Source: Halorientalis regularis
GTDB lineage: Archaea; Halobacteriota; Halobacteria; Halobacteriales; Haloarculaceae
Direction: 5' to 3'
Length of the DNA stretch: 64,000 nucleotides
NCBI RefSeq assembly: GCF_023698535.1
Contig: NZ_JALJCL010000011.1
Coordinates: forward strand, 1-64,000
Each line of letters begins with the position of its first letter. Within the stretch, counting starts at the first letter, position 1. Position numbers and translations under genes: made by a program. The notes beneath the pieces are model-generated. The model did not search any database and was not told the DNA's origin. It saw nothing but the letters and a program-made list of their open reading frames with translations. Shown here in pieces: positions 52,012 through 60,671 of the stretch.

Positions 52012-52179
52012 CGTTGTCCCCAGCGGCCGGGTCCCGCCGACACTCCATCGACCGGGCCTGTCACTCTATCTCACGAACCGTCTTGAATAACTGTTACGCC
52101 GCGATTATCAAGTCTGGAACTGGCGTGGGGTGCCTGCCGGGGAACCAATCCTTTTGCCGCGTCGGCCGAAGGTCCGCGC

Positions 52180-53682
52180 ATGGCAACGGATCAGGCCGAG
52201 CATCCGGACGCGTACGAGTCCCTCACGGCGCACGTCCGCCGGATGACCAACGTCGGTAACGCCGCCGGGGTCCTCAACTGGGATCAGCAGGTGATGATGC
52301 CCGAGGGCGGCACGCCCGCCCGCTCACAGCAGACAGCCGCGCTGTCGGCGCTCCACCACGAACTGCTCACCGACGACGAGCTGGCCGACTATCTGGAGAC
52401 GCTGGACGGCAAGGACCTGGACGGCGACCGGGCCGCCGTCGTCCGCGAGGTCCGCCGCGAACACGAGCGCGCGACTCGCGTCGACGGCGATCTGGTCGAG
52501 GAGATCTCCGAGACCACGTCCAACGCCCTCCCGACGTGGGAGCAGGCGAAGGCCGAAGACGACTGGGACGAGTTCGCCCCCACCCTCGAACGGATCGTCG
52601 AGTTGAAACGCGAGTACGCCACCCAGATCGACCCCGACCGCGACCCCTACGAGGTCCTCTTCGAGGAGTACGAACCCTACCTCGGGATCGACACGGCCGA
52701 GCGCATCCTCGAACGCCTTCGCGAGGAACTGGTGCCGCTGATCGACGACATCGAGGCCAGCGACGCAGACCTCGCCGATCCCTTCGAAGGCACCTATCCC
52801 GAAGCGGACCAGGAGGAACTCGTCCGGGCGGCACTGGACACCCTCGGATACGACTGGGACCGCGGCCGACTCGACACCGCAGCCCACCCGTTCTCGATGG
52901 GGACGCAGTTCGACGCCCGCGTGACGACGCGGTTCAAGCCCGACGATCCGCTGGACGCCCTGGGCTCGACCATCCACGAGTTCGGCCACGCCACCTACAC
53001 GCTCGGACTCCCCCAGGACGAGTACGGGACGCCGCTGGGGCAGTCCCGTGACCTCTCGGTCCACGAGTCACAGTCCCGGCTCTGGGAGAACCACGTGGGC
53101 CGCTCCCGGCCGTTCTGGGACCTGTTCGGGCCGACGGTGAACGACCACCTCGGGACCGACGTGTCGCCCCGCGACCTGTACGAGGCGGCCAACCAGATCT
53201 ACCCGGACAACCGCATCCGGGTCGAGGCGGACGAACTCACCTACCACCTCCACATCATCCTCCGGTTCGAGATCGAACGCGACCTCGTCCGCGGGGACCT
53301 CGAAGTCGACGAGATCCCGCAGGTCTGGAACGACAAGATGGACGAGTACCTCGGGGTTCGGCCCGACACCGACGCCGAGGGCTGTCTGCAGGACATCCAC
53401 TGGACCCACGGCAACTTCGGCTACTTCCCCACCTACTCGCTGGGGAGCGTACTGGCCGCCCAGCTGTTCGCGGCGGCCGAGGACGACCTCGGAAATCTGG
53501 ACGAAGACATCCGGAACGGGGAGTTCGACGATCTCCACGACTGGCTCACCGAGCACGTCCACCGACACGGCTGTCGGTACACGACCGACGACCTGATCGA
53601 GGAAGCCACCGGCGAGGCCCTCACGGCGGATTACTTCGTCGACTACGCTCGCGGAAAGTTCGGCGACCTCTACGGCCTGTAG
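52180..53682 (+). CDS. Carboxypeptidase M32 (Taq-type)
   Basis: A 500-residue zinc carboxypeptidase. The family start YESLTAHVRRMTNVGNAAGVLNWDQ(Q) is complete, the zinc site is HEFGH at about 266-270 with a downstream Glu (VHESQSRLWENHVG), and DILHWT-like segments (QDIHWTHGNFGYFPTYSLG) close the site. Cytoplasmic. It removes C-terminal residues broadly except Pro. A TATA-like CCTTTTGC at about 52149-52156 supports ATG 52180. Confidence 0.95.
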   Translation: MATDQAEHPDAYESLTAHVRRMTNVGNAAGVLNWDQQVMMPEGGTPARSQQTAALSALHHELLTDDELADYLETLDGKDLDGDRAAVVREVRREHERATRVDGDLVEEISETTSNALPTWEQAKAEDDWDEFAPTLERIVELKREYATQIDPDRDPYEVLFEEYEPYLGIDTAERILERLREELVPLIDDIEASDADLADPFEGTYPEADQEELVRAALDTLGYDWDRGRLDTAAHPFSMGTQFDARVTTRFKPDDPLDALGSTIHEFGHATYTLGLPQDEYGTPLGQSRDLSVHESQSRLWENHVGRSRPFWDLFGPTVNDHLGTDVSPRDLYEAANQIYPDNRIRVEADELTYHLHIILRFEIERDLVRGDLEVDEIPQVWNDKMDEYLGVRPDTDAEGCLQDIHWTHGNFGYFPTYSLGSVLAAQLFAAAEDDLGNLDEDIRNGEFDDLHDWLTEHVHRHGCRYTTDDLIEEATGEALTADYFVDYARGKFGDLYGL

Positions 53683-53738
53683 TTCGCCGAACGCCGGTTC
53701 GACCGCACGCTTAACCGCCCCGCCCGCCAAACCCGGAT

Positions 53739-54575
53739 ATGAGCGACCTCAATCTCGACCCCACGCAACTCGACCGGTACTCCCGGCACATCATCATGGA
53801 CGACGTTGGGCCCGAGGGCCAGAAGGCGCTGCTGGACGCCGACGTACTCGTGCTCGGGGCCGGCGGCCTGGGCTCGCCGATCATCCAGTATCTGGCGGCC
53901 GCGGGCGTCGGCCGGCTGGGAATCGCCGACGACGACGTGGTCGAACGCTCCAACCTCCAGCGCCAGATCATTCACGCCGACGCCGACGTGGGCCGGCCGA
54001 AAGTCGAGAGCGCCGCCGAGTTCGTCGCCGACCTCAACCCCGACGTGACCGTCGACGCCCACGAAACCCGCGTGACGGCCGAGAACGTCGACGAGTTGAT
54101 CGCCGACTACGACTTCGTCGTCGACGGCAGCGACAACTTCGAGACGCGTTTCCTCGTCAACGACGCCTGCACGCTCGCGGGTGTCCCCTTCACCCACGGC
54201 GCGATCTACCGCTTCGAGGGCCAGATCACTTCCTTCACCGAGGGTCGGCCCTGCTACCGATGTCTGTTCCCCGAAGCGCCGCCGGCCGGCGAGATTCCCG
54301 ACTGCTCGGAGGCCGGGGTGCTGGGCGTCCTCCCCGGAACCGTGGGCTGTATCCAGGCCACCGAGACCGTCAAGTGGATTCTCCAGGACGCCGGCCTCGC
54401 CCCCGACGCCGACACCCTCGACGGCCGGATGATATTCTACGACGCCATGGACATGACCTTCGAGGAGATTCCGGTCCAGCACAACCCCGACTGCCCGGTC
54501 TGTGGCGACGACCCCGCCATCTCCTCCGTGCAGGACGTGGAGTACGTCGAAACCTGCGCCATCGGCGCGGACTGA
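53739..54575 (+). CDS. ubaA: SAMP-activating enzyme E1 (ThiF/MoeB/UbaA family)
   Basis: A 278-residue adenylyltransferase. ATP site VLGAGGLGSPIIQYLAAAGVG (about 40), Arg in RSNLQRQ, zinc pairs CYRC (about 170) and CPVC (about 253), and a candidate catalytic Cys in IPDCSEAGVLG (about 188). In haloarchaea the single E1 of this family activates the ubiquitin-like SAMPs for protein conjugation and for tRNA thiolation and molybdopterin synthesis. The match in length and motifs to UbaA is good. A TATA-like GCTTAACC at about 53709-53716 supports the start. Confidence 0.88.
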   Translation: MSDLNLDPTQLDRYSRHIIMDDVGPEGQKALLDADVLVLGAGGLGSPIIQYLAAAGVGRLGIADDDVVERSNLQRQIIHADADVGRPKVESAAEFVADLNPDVTVDAHETRVTAENVDELIADYDFVVDGSDNFETRFLVNDACTLAGVPFTHGAIYRFEGQITSFTEGRPCYRCLFPEAPPAGEIPDCSEAGVLGVLPGTVGCIQATETVKWILQDAGLAPDADTLDGRMIFYDAMDMTFEEIPVQHNPDCPVCGDDPAISSVQDVEYVETCAIGAD

Positions 54576-54693
54576 GCCAGCAACCCGGGTCGCTGGACCC
54601 CCTCTCGCCGCCTGGTTTTCATTTTCTATAATTGGGCGCGTATATTTATGATGGATTTTCTCCAACCTGTAGGCAGTCAGGTGGCTTCCATCG

Positions 54694-55062
54694 ATGTCGA
54701 TCTCATCACCCGAAACTGAACTGCCGGCGTTCGGTCTCGAAAAGCCAGGCTACGTCGAGTCGGTGTTCGCACTGGTGTTCGTCTGGGGTTTCGGCGACGC
54801 CGTCTCGACGCTGATCGCGCTGGCCTTCACCGGCGACATCGGGATGGAGGCCAACCCCTTCGTGCGGCAGTTGCTCGCCCACCACCCCTTGCTCATGCTC
54901 GCGATGAAGGCCGCCGTCGCGCTGATCGTCGGCGTCACGCTGTTGACCTACCGCGACACCATCGAACGAGTGCCGCTGTGGCGCTCCTGGATCCTCACCG
55001 TCACGGGCCTCGGTACCCTCATCGTCGTCACGAACGTCTACGTCGGGCTGTCGGCCATCTGA
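54694..55062 (+). CDS. DUF5658-like membrane protein
   Basis: A 122-residue protein with three hydrophobic helices (about 22-44, 70-92, 99-118) and the conserved GFGDAVSTLIALAF ... GMEANPFVRQLL motif of the DUF5658 family. Such small membrane proteins are of unknown function. The last 25 nt overlap the convergent JAMM protease gene. Confidence 0.78.
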   Translation: MSISSPETELPAFGLEKPGYVESVFALVFVWGFGDAVSTLIALAFTGDIGMEANPFVRQLLAHHPLLMLAMKAAVALIVGVTLLTYRDTIERVPLWRSWILTVTGLGTLIVVTNVYVGLSAI

Positions 55063-55478
55063 ACCGCTATCACTTCCTGCTCGAAGCCCTCGCCCGTCCA
55101 GCGCCACGACCCGACGAACGGTTCCGCGCCGCCCAGCGCGACGATCACGTACGAGTAGCCCGTCCAGGTCGCCTCCCGCTCGTCCGTCGGACTCGGTGCC
55201 GGCGGCCCCGCCGGATGCGAGTGGACGAACCCGACCACCTCCCGCCCCGCGTCCTCGATGGCCTGCATGTGCGCCAGCTGTTCCGCCGGATCGAGTTCGT
55301 AGGTCGTCCGCGGCTCCTCGGCGACGTTTGCCACCCGCCGGTAGCGGTCGGCGTGGCTGCGCTCACACTCCCCATCGCCGCCGCGAGCGCCCCCGAGCAC
55401 CCCACAGCACTCCTCGGGGGCACACTCCCGAGCGTGAGCGATGCTCCCGTCGTACACCTCGCGGGTCAGTGCGAGCAT
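55038..55478 (-). CDS. JAMM/MPN+ metalloprotease (desampylase-type)
   Basis: A 146-residue protein with the JAMM zinc motif: a Glu in ECAPEECCGVLGG, then HSHPAGPPAPSPTDERE with two His and one Asp ligand. This length and motif match the haloarchaeal HvJAMM1 desampylase that cleaves SAMP isopeptide bonds. The SAMP E1 gene lies 0.5 kb away on the opposite strand. It begins 1 nt after the stop of the cobalamin-binding gene and is co-transcribed with it, which does not fit a SAMP theme, so the pairing may be only genomic. Confidence 0.85.
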   Translation of the reverse strand: MLALTREVYDGSIAHARECAPEECCGVLGGARGGDGECERSHADRYRRVANVAEEPRTTYELDPAEQLAHMQAIEDAGREVVGFVHSHPAGPPAPSPTDEREATWTGYSYVIVALGGAEPFVGSWRWTGEGFEQEVIAVQMADSPT

Positions 55479-55479
55479 C

Positions 55480-56394
55480 TCAGGCCAGCGCGCCCGGGAA
55501 CGGCCGGACGACCGAACTCGGCGGCACGTCGAACAGATCCGGATGCACGCACGCCGCCAGGTGTTCGAGTGTGTCGACCAGCCGCGGCCCGGGCCGGTTC
55601 ACGTAGTGGTGCCCGTCCATCGCGAAGACTCGCCCGTTCCGAACCGCAGTCAGGTCCACCCACCCGTCACGGTCGAGCAGGTCGTCGCGGTTCCGCTCGG
55701 TCTGGTCCAGCTCGAACCCGCAGGGCGCGGCCACCAGCACCTCGGGATCGTACTCCCGAACCGCGTCGAACTCCCGGGGCTCGGACCGCGCGCCCGGGTC
55801 GGCCATGCCGTACGCGCCGCCCGCCAGTTCGACCATCTCGGGGATCCAGTGGCCCGCGACCATCACCGGATCGAGCCAGTCCAGTACCGCCACGCGCGGA
55901 CGCTCGTCGGCGGCCGCCACCGTCCGCTCGACCGCCGTGACTCGCTCGCGCAGGTCCGCCACGAGGTCCGCGGCGCGTTCGCTCGTCCCCGTCGCGTCCC
56001 CGATCCGGCGGATGTCAGCGAACACGTCGTCCAGACTGTGTGGGTCGGTCGTGAGGACGGCGGCGTCCAGATCGAGCCGTTCGACGGCCTCCCGGACCAG
56101 CACCTCGTCGACGGCACACACGTCACAGATGCCCTGTGAGACGATCAGGTCGGGGTCCAGTCGCTCCAGGGTATCGAGGTCGATCTCGTAGACGCCGTCG
56201 CCACTCGCCTCGGCGTCGGCGACCTGCTGGTTTATCTCCCCACCGCTCGCCTCGGGATCGACCCGCGACCGGTTGACGGCGGGTACGTCGGCGGCGGCTG
56301 GCGGGTAGTCACACTCGTGGGAGACGCCGACGGGCTCCAGCCCCAGGGCATAGACGATCTCCGTCGCCGAGGGGAGCAGCGAGACGATGCGCAT
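55480..56394 (-). CDS. Cobalamin-binding BtuF-like protein
   Basis: A 304-residue periplasmic-binding-fold protein starting MRIVSLLPSATEIVYALG, with DLIVSQGICDVCAVD and YVNRPGPRLVDTL segments characteristic of the cobalamin-binding ABC substrate proteins. There is no signal peptide or lipobox, so it is probably cytoplasmic and not the transport component; several archaea have such soluble copies near cobamide genes. No BtuCD is in the window. First gene of a two-gene operon with the JAMM protease; TATA-like element (minus strand, about 56417-56426). Confidence 0.87.
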   Translation of the reverse strand: MRIVSLLPSATEIVYALGLEPVGVSHECDYPPAAADVPAVNRSRVDPEASGGEINQQVADAEASGDGVYEIDLDTLERLDPDLIVSQGICDVCAVDEVLVREAVERLDLDAAVLTTDPHSLDDVFADIRRIGDATGTSERAADLVADLRERVTAVERTVAAADERPRVAVLDWLDPVMVAGHWIPEMVELAGGAYGMADPGARSEPREFDAVREYDPEVLVAAPCGFELDQTERNRDDLLDRDGWVDLTAVRNGRVFAMDGHHYVNRPGPRLVDTLEHLAACVHPDLFDVPPSSVVRPFPGALA

Positions 56395-56424
56395 GGGTTG
56401 GCTACGGCCCCCATCCTCAAAAAA

Positions 56425-57027
56425 TTAGAGATCCCGGGGTTTGTCGATGGGTTCGTCGGTCTCGTCGGCGTGGCCGATCACCCACTCCAGCGGGACCAGT
56501 TTCGTTCGCTTGCCCACGTCGAGACGGATCTTGTCCGGTTCGTTCTCGCGGTGCTGGTGTTCGATGGGCGGCGCTTCCGCGACGATCCCCTCGGTCGTGT
56601 AACCGTAGACCGTGCTGTCCGGCCCGCCCTCGTGGTAGAGCAGGTGGTCGCCTTCGACGTACCACGAGGACCTGGCCACCGCTTCCTCGGTGGCCTGTTC
56701 GGACATGGTGTCCCGATCCGACGGGTCGACCAGCAACGCCGCCTCCCCGACGTTCGGTGGCTCGCCGCCGCGACGCGCGGGCTGTTCCTCGACGACGGCG
56801 AACCCGACCACCTCCGCAACGTCGCGTTCGTCGGCCCACTCGGTCAGTGCCGCCGACACCGCGTCGGTCGTCAGCTCCGAGCGCGAGTCGACGGCCAGCG
56901 TCGACCGCTCGACGACCCGGTCTCCGCCCGCGGTCTCGTACTCGACGACGAGCCGAAAGGTAACCTGTTCGCCACGCGAAACGACTCCGACCTCGAACTC
57001 ACTCCCGGCTATTGAAACCTTGCCCAT
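56425..57027 (-). CDS. Conserved haloarchaeal protein, unknown function
   Basis: A 200-residue acidic protein (MGKVSIAGSEFEVGVV; end HADETDEPIDKPRDL) without membrane segments, zinc pairs or known motif. The middle has YHEGGPDSTVYGYTTEG and IEHQHRENEPDKIRLDVG, which look like a beta-sandwich with a histidine patch. I do not recognise the family with certainty. A possible TATA-like element is near 57050 on the minus strand. Confidence 0.65.
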   Translation of the reverse strand: MGKVSIAGSEFEVGVVSRGEQVTFRLVVEYETAGGDRVVERSTLAVDSRSELTTDAVSAALTEWADERDVAEVVGFAVVEEQPARRGGEPPNVGEAALLVDPSDRDTMSEQATEEAVARSSWYVEGDHLLYHEGGPDSTVYGYTTEGIVAEAPPIEHQHRENEPDKIRLDVGKRTKLVPLEWVIGHADETDEPIDKPRDL

Positions 57028-57131
57028 ACGCGTTCACTCTGCCTCTCCACAAGATTCCGCGTTCTGGTTAATATGGTTCCGGATTGTATCACATCCACGA
57101 AGCTAAATGCCCGGCAGGGCAAGTCCCGCTG

Positions 57132-57734
57132 ATGACGGCGACCGAATCCGGGACCTTTCGGGTCTACGGGAGCGACCGTGACGAGGGGGAGTTGAGCTTC
57201 GTCGAGCAGGGCACCGAACAGCCCACCTACGTCCGCACCGGCGGGTACGACGCCTCCCTGGCCGAGGCCGTCGCCGACCTTCGCCCGGGCCACCTCGTCG
57301 AGGCCACGCTCGACTGGAGCCAGGAACCGGCCGCCATCACCGACCTGGCCGTCCTGCACCGCACGCTGCTGTTCGTCGCCGACGACACGCCCGACATCTT
57401 CGAGCGTGCCAAGGAGGCATTCCAGCAGGCTCGCACCGAGGAGATGCCGATCTATCCCACGCAGACGTTCGACACCGACGGCGAACCCAACGGCGTCCTC
57501 TACGTCGTCGCCAGACAGGCCGGCGAACGCGACCTGTTCGCCGAGTTCTGTGACGGCCGCAAGACCATCGAGCCGATGCTCGGGAAGGTCGAGGCCGGCG
57601 GCGTCGAACCGCCATACGAGGTGTTCTGCATCCGTCCCGCGACCGAACCCTTCTTCGTGATCTACATCGCGCTGGACGCCGGCGGCCTGCTCGCCGAGAC
57701 GCTCCACGACGAGTACGACCCCGAACACCCCTGA
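57132..57734 (+). CDS. Conserved haloarchaeal protein, DUF6663-like
   Basis: A 200-residue protein starting MTATESGTFRVYGSD, with AEAVADLRPGHLVEATLDWS, HRTLLFVADDTPDIFERAKE, and a C-terminal FFVIYIALDAGG strand. From memory it is DUF6663 of haloarchaea; function unknown. ATG 57132 is set by the TATA-like GCTAAATG at about 57101-57108, 28 nt upstream; the longer frame from 57084 is rejected for lack of support. Confidence 0.78.
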   Translation: MTATESGTFRVYGSDRDEGELSFVEQGTEQPTYVRTGGYDASLAEAVADLRPGHLVEATLDWSQEPAAITDLAVLHRTLLFVADDTPDIFERAKEAFQQARTEEMPIYPTQTFDTDGEPNGVLYVVARQAGERDLFAEFCDGRKTIEPMLGKVEAGGVEPPYEVFCIRPATEPFFVIYIALDAGGLLAETLHDEYDPEHP

Positions 57735-57776
57735 CCGCGCCCCAAGAGCCAAGCCCCGTTCGGCGCTAGGTGGGCT

Positions 57777-58133
57777 ATGTCCACGCCCGAGGATATCTAC
57801 GAGCGCATCGAGAACCGCCTCGTGAGCCACGGCATCTACGTGACCGACTTCGACCGGGGCGACCCCCTCGAAATCACCTACGAGACCGTCCACGCCGACA
57901 GCGATGCGGACGCAGTTCCAGACCGGGACATCGGCCGCCTCTGTAACGTCCTCCGGGACTTCCGCGAGGAGGGCTGGGAGCCCGTCGACCTCCGGGCGAC
58001 CGTCACCGACCTCGACGGCGAGCGACTGGGCTCGTGGGAAGCCGAGGCTGCGTGGTTCCGCCAGCTGGGTCGCGACGAGATCACCGAGACCGAGTTCTCA
58101 CAGCGGGTACTGGAGACCGTCGACACGGCCTGA
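57777..58133 (+). CDS. Small acidic haloarchaeal protein, unknown function
   Basis: A 118-residue protein (MSTPEDIYERIENRLVSHG; then VTDFDRGDPLEITYETVHAD and a helical IGRLCNVLRDFREEG). No motif recognised. It lies in a run of plus-strand genes (57132-58629) with gaps of 42 and 64 nt, possibly one operon. Confidence 0.65.
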   Translation: MSTPEDIYERIENRLVSHGIYVTDFDRGDPLEITYETVHADSDADAVPDRDIGRLCNVLRDFREEGWEPVDLRATVTDLDGERLGSWEAEAAWFRQLGRDEITETEFSQRVLETVDTA

Positions 58134-58197
58134 GCGGACCGGCCCGCTCCCGACTCCACCGAAAGGAGTAACTGCCGGGCGCTCGCCTCCTTCGGGC

Positions 58198-58629
58198 ATG
58201 AACGTCCCCGTCGTCTGGGAGAACCGCGTGCGCTTCGAGGAGACCGACATGCAGGACGTCGTCTTCTACGCCAACTACGTCACGTTCCAGGACGAGACCT
58301 TCTCGGCCTTTCTCCGCGAGATCGGCTACAGCTACGAGGACGTGGCGTCGGCCGGCTGGGATATGCACGTCGTCAACGTCGACATGGATTACCGCGGGCA
58401 GGCCACCTTCGCGGACGAACTGGTCCACGGCTACCGGATCGAGCGCATCGGCGAGTCGAGCATGACCGGCGAGTACGTCGCCCGCCGAGCCGACGACGGC
58501 GAACTGCTCGCGGAGGGCACGGTTACCCACGTCGCCATCGACAGCGAGACCGGGGAGCCGACTCGGATTCCCGATAGCTTCCGGTCGGCCGTCGCCGACT
58601 TCCAGGACACGCCGCCGGAAGAAAGCTAA
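58198..58629 (+). CDS. Acyl-CoA thioesterase (4HBT family)
   Basis: A 143-residue hotdog-fold thioesterase: VRFEETDMQDVVFYANYVTF has the YbgC/FcbC-like catalytic Asp region (ETDMQDVVFYANY), then DMDYRGQATFADEL and a beta-rich C-half. It hydrolyses acyl-CoA; chain length unknown. The ATG at 58198 follows a short GC-rich spacer. Its stop region overlaps by 4 nt the convergent gene at 58626. Confidence 0.85.
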   Translation: MNVPVVWENRVRFEETDMQDVVFYANYVTFQDETFSAFLREIGYSYEDVASAGWDMHVVNVDMDYRGQATFADELVHGYRIERIGESSMTGEYVARRADDGELLAEGTVTHVAIDSETGEPTRIPDSFRSAVADFQDTPPEES

Positions 58630-59249
58630 CACACCGGTTTCGGGTCGATTCCCATTCCCTCCAGCGTCGCCACGTAGTCGTCGTACGCCGCCGCGATGGC
58701 CGCCTCGGCCGCCGTCGCGGCCCGTTCCCACGCCTCGTCGGACTCGCAGATCTCCTCGAGCAGCGCCAGCCCCGCGTCCCGCCGGTCCTCGGCCGCGTTT
58801 CGGACCTCCCGGATCAGGTCAGCCCGTCGTTCGTCGGCCTCGTTGACGAAGAAGTTGACCGCCTGCAACAGAATGCGATCTAGCACCAGCGAAGCCCCGA
58901 CGAGGCCCGCCGCCGCTCGCTCGCCGTCGCCGTCCTGCCCGCCGACGCCCGTTTCGATGCCACTTTGGTCGGGCACCGCGTCCAGGTCCGCGTCGAGGCG
59001 GTCGGCGTGGTCGCCCGCGGTGTCGGCCGCCGTCTCGAACGCCGCGGCGACCCGTTCCTCGTCGGCTTCCTCGCTCCATCGCCGGAACGCGTCGGCGTGG
59101 AACAGTTCGGTGGCGGCCAGCACGCCCAGCACGGTGTCGGTGTCGAGGTCGGCCCCGGTCGCGGCCAGCAGGGCCTTGTCCGAACCGAGGCGTTCGAGGG
59201 CGGTCCGTTTGGTCTCCCGCACCCGGTCGAGAAACTGCTGTCCGTCCAT
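58626..59249 (-). CDS. Rubrerythrin-like helical protein
   Basis: A 207-residue protein with four long helices and an acidic linker (VGGQDGDGERAAAG). From memory it resembles haloarchaeal proteins annotated as rubrerythrin family; however, the regularly spaced ExxH di-iron pairs are not complete in the sequence I see, so iron binding is doubtful. A TATA-like GCTAAG on the minus strand near 59271-59276 supports ATG 59249. Confidence 0.65.
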   Translation of the reverse strand: MDGQQFLDRVRETKRTALERLGSDKALLAATGADLDTDTVLGVLAATELFHADAFRRWSEEADEERVAAAFETAADTAGDHADRLDADLDAVPDQSGIETGVGGQDGDGERAAAGLVGASLVLDRILLQAVNFFVNEADERRADLIREVRNAAEDRRDAGLALLEEICESDEAWERAATAAEAAIAAAYDDYVATLEGMGIDPKPVC

Positions 59250-59354
59250 ACCATCGCCTTGAGCAGCCGGCGGCTTAGCTTCCGGGGCCCGTCACGGCCA
59301 CTCGCCGGCCCCGGTCCCGGGTCGTTTATTCCCGGCGGCGGCCTACCCACCGGC

Positions 59355-60533
59355 ATGAGCGACTACCCGGAACCCGACGTGGCGGTCGAGTCGCGGTCGC
59401 CGGAGTGGCTGGCCGACCGACTGACCGCGGGCGACCCCGTGCGCCTGCTCGACGTGCGCAACCGCGACGAGTTCGAGGACTGGCAGATTACGGGTCCGTC
59501 GGTCGAGGCCACGCTGATCCCGTACATGCAGTGGCTCCAGGCCGAGGTACAGGACAGCGTCGCCGACCGCGCCGACGAGATCGACGGCGAGGGCCCGATC
59601 ACCGTCGTCTGTGGCAAGGGCGAAGCGAGCGCCTACGTCGCCGGCCTGCTCACCGAGGCCGGGATCGAGGCCCACAACCTCGCCGAGGGGATGCAGGGCT
59701 GGGCTCGCGTCGCCCGCACGGTCGAACTCCCCTGTGACGCCGCGACCGTCGTCCAGTTCCAGCGGCCCGCGAGCGGCTGTCTCTCCTCCCTGCTCGTCGC
59801 CGGCGACGAGGCCGCCGTGATCGACCCGCTCCGGGCGTTCACCGACCGCTACGTCGTGGCGGCCGCCCAGCGGGACGCCGAGATCACGACCGTCGTGGAC
59901 ACGCACGTCCACGCCGACCACGTCAGCGGCCTCCGGGAACTGGCCGAGAAGACTGGGGCGACGCCCGTATTGCCCCGCCTGAGCGTCCAGCGTGGCGTCG
60001 AGTTCGACGTCGAGACGATCATCGACGGCGAGGAACGCGCGGTCGGTGACGCGACGCTCCGGGCGGTCCACCTGCCCGGCCACACGACCGGGATGACCGC
60101 GTTCACCGTCGGCAACGTGCTCCTGTCGGGGGACAGCATCTTCCTCGAATCGGTCGCTCGCCCGGACCTCCAGCGGGGCGAGGGCGGCGCGGAGGCGCTG
60201 GCCGCACAGCTGTACGAGTCCCTGACCGAACGGTTGGCCGACTTCGACGGCGACACGCTCGTCGCGCCGGGCCACTACAGCGAGGGGACCGACCCCGACG
60301 CGGACGGCGCGTTCGCCGCCAGGCTCGGGGACCTGCGTGAGTCCCTCCCAGTCTTCGAGATGGACCGGACGGCGTTCACCGCCCGGATCATGCGGGACAT
60401 CCCGCCCCAACCCGACAACTTCGAGCGGATCGTGGCGGCAAATCTCGGGCTGGCGGAGTTGGACGACGGCGCGGCCTTCGAGGTCGAACTCGGGCCGAAC
60501 AACTGCGCCGCGACCCCGTCGCTGGGCGAGTGA
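59355..60533 (+). CDS. Rhodanese-MBL fold protein (persulfide dioxygenase-like)
   Basis: A 392-residue protein with an N-terminal rhodanese domain (LLDVRNRDEFEDWQI...VVCGKGEASAYVAGLL; Cys near 83 as sulfur acceptor) and a C-terminal metallo-beta-lactamase domain (VDTHVHADHVSG, VHLPGHTTGM, LLSGDSIF, VAPGHYSEG). This is the inverse order of typical ETHE1-rhodanese fusions but a common haloarchaeal layout. It probably oxidises persulfides in sulfide detoxification. A T-rich run at 60558-60569 follows the gene. Confidence 0.87.
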   Translation: MSDYPEPDVAVESRSPEWLADRLTAGDPVRLLDVRNRDEFEDWQITGPSVEATLIPYMQWLQAEVQDSVADRADEIDGEGPITVVCGKGEASAYVAGLLTEAGIEAHNLAEGMQGWARVARTVELPCDAATVVQFQRPASGCLSSLLVAGDEAAVIDPLRAFTDRYVVAAAQRDAEITTVVDTHVHADHVSGLRELAEKTGATPVLPRLSVQRGVEFDVETIIDGEERAVGDATLRAVHLPGHTTGMTAFTVGNVLLSGDSIFLESVARPDLQRGEGGAEALAAQLYESLTERLADFDGDTLVAPGHYSEGTDPDADGAFAARLGDLRESLPVFEMDRTAFTARIMRDIPPQPDNFERIVAANLGLAELDDGAAFEVELGPNNCAATPSLGE

Positions 60534-60557
60534 GTGTTACGCACAGGACCGAAACGA

Positions 60558-60569
60558 TTGTTTTTGTTT
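60558..60569 (+). terminator. T-rich transcription terminator
   Basis: TTGTTTTTGTTT about 25 nt after the stop of the rhodanese-MBL gene; oligo-T tracts terminate archaeal RNA polymerase without a hairpin. Confidence 0.5.
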
Positions 60570-60671
60570 CCAGCTAGTGCTGAAAAACACTTCTCAGCTA
60601 ACTGTGGAAACCCGAAACTCCGCACTGCTAATTCTGGTAGGTTTATCACGGTGGAGCCAATCGTTCGGGCC

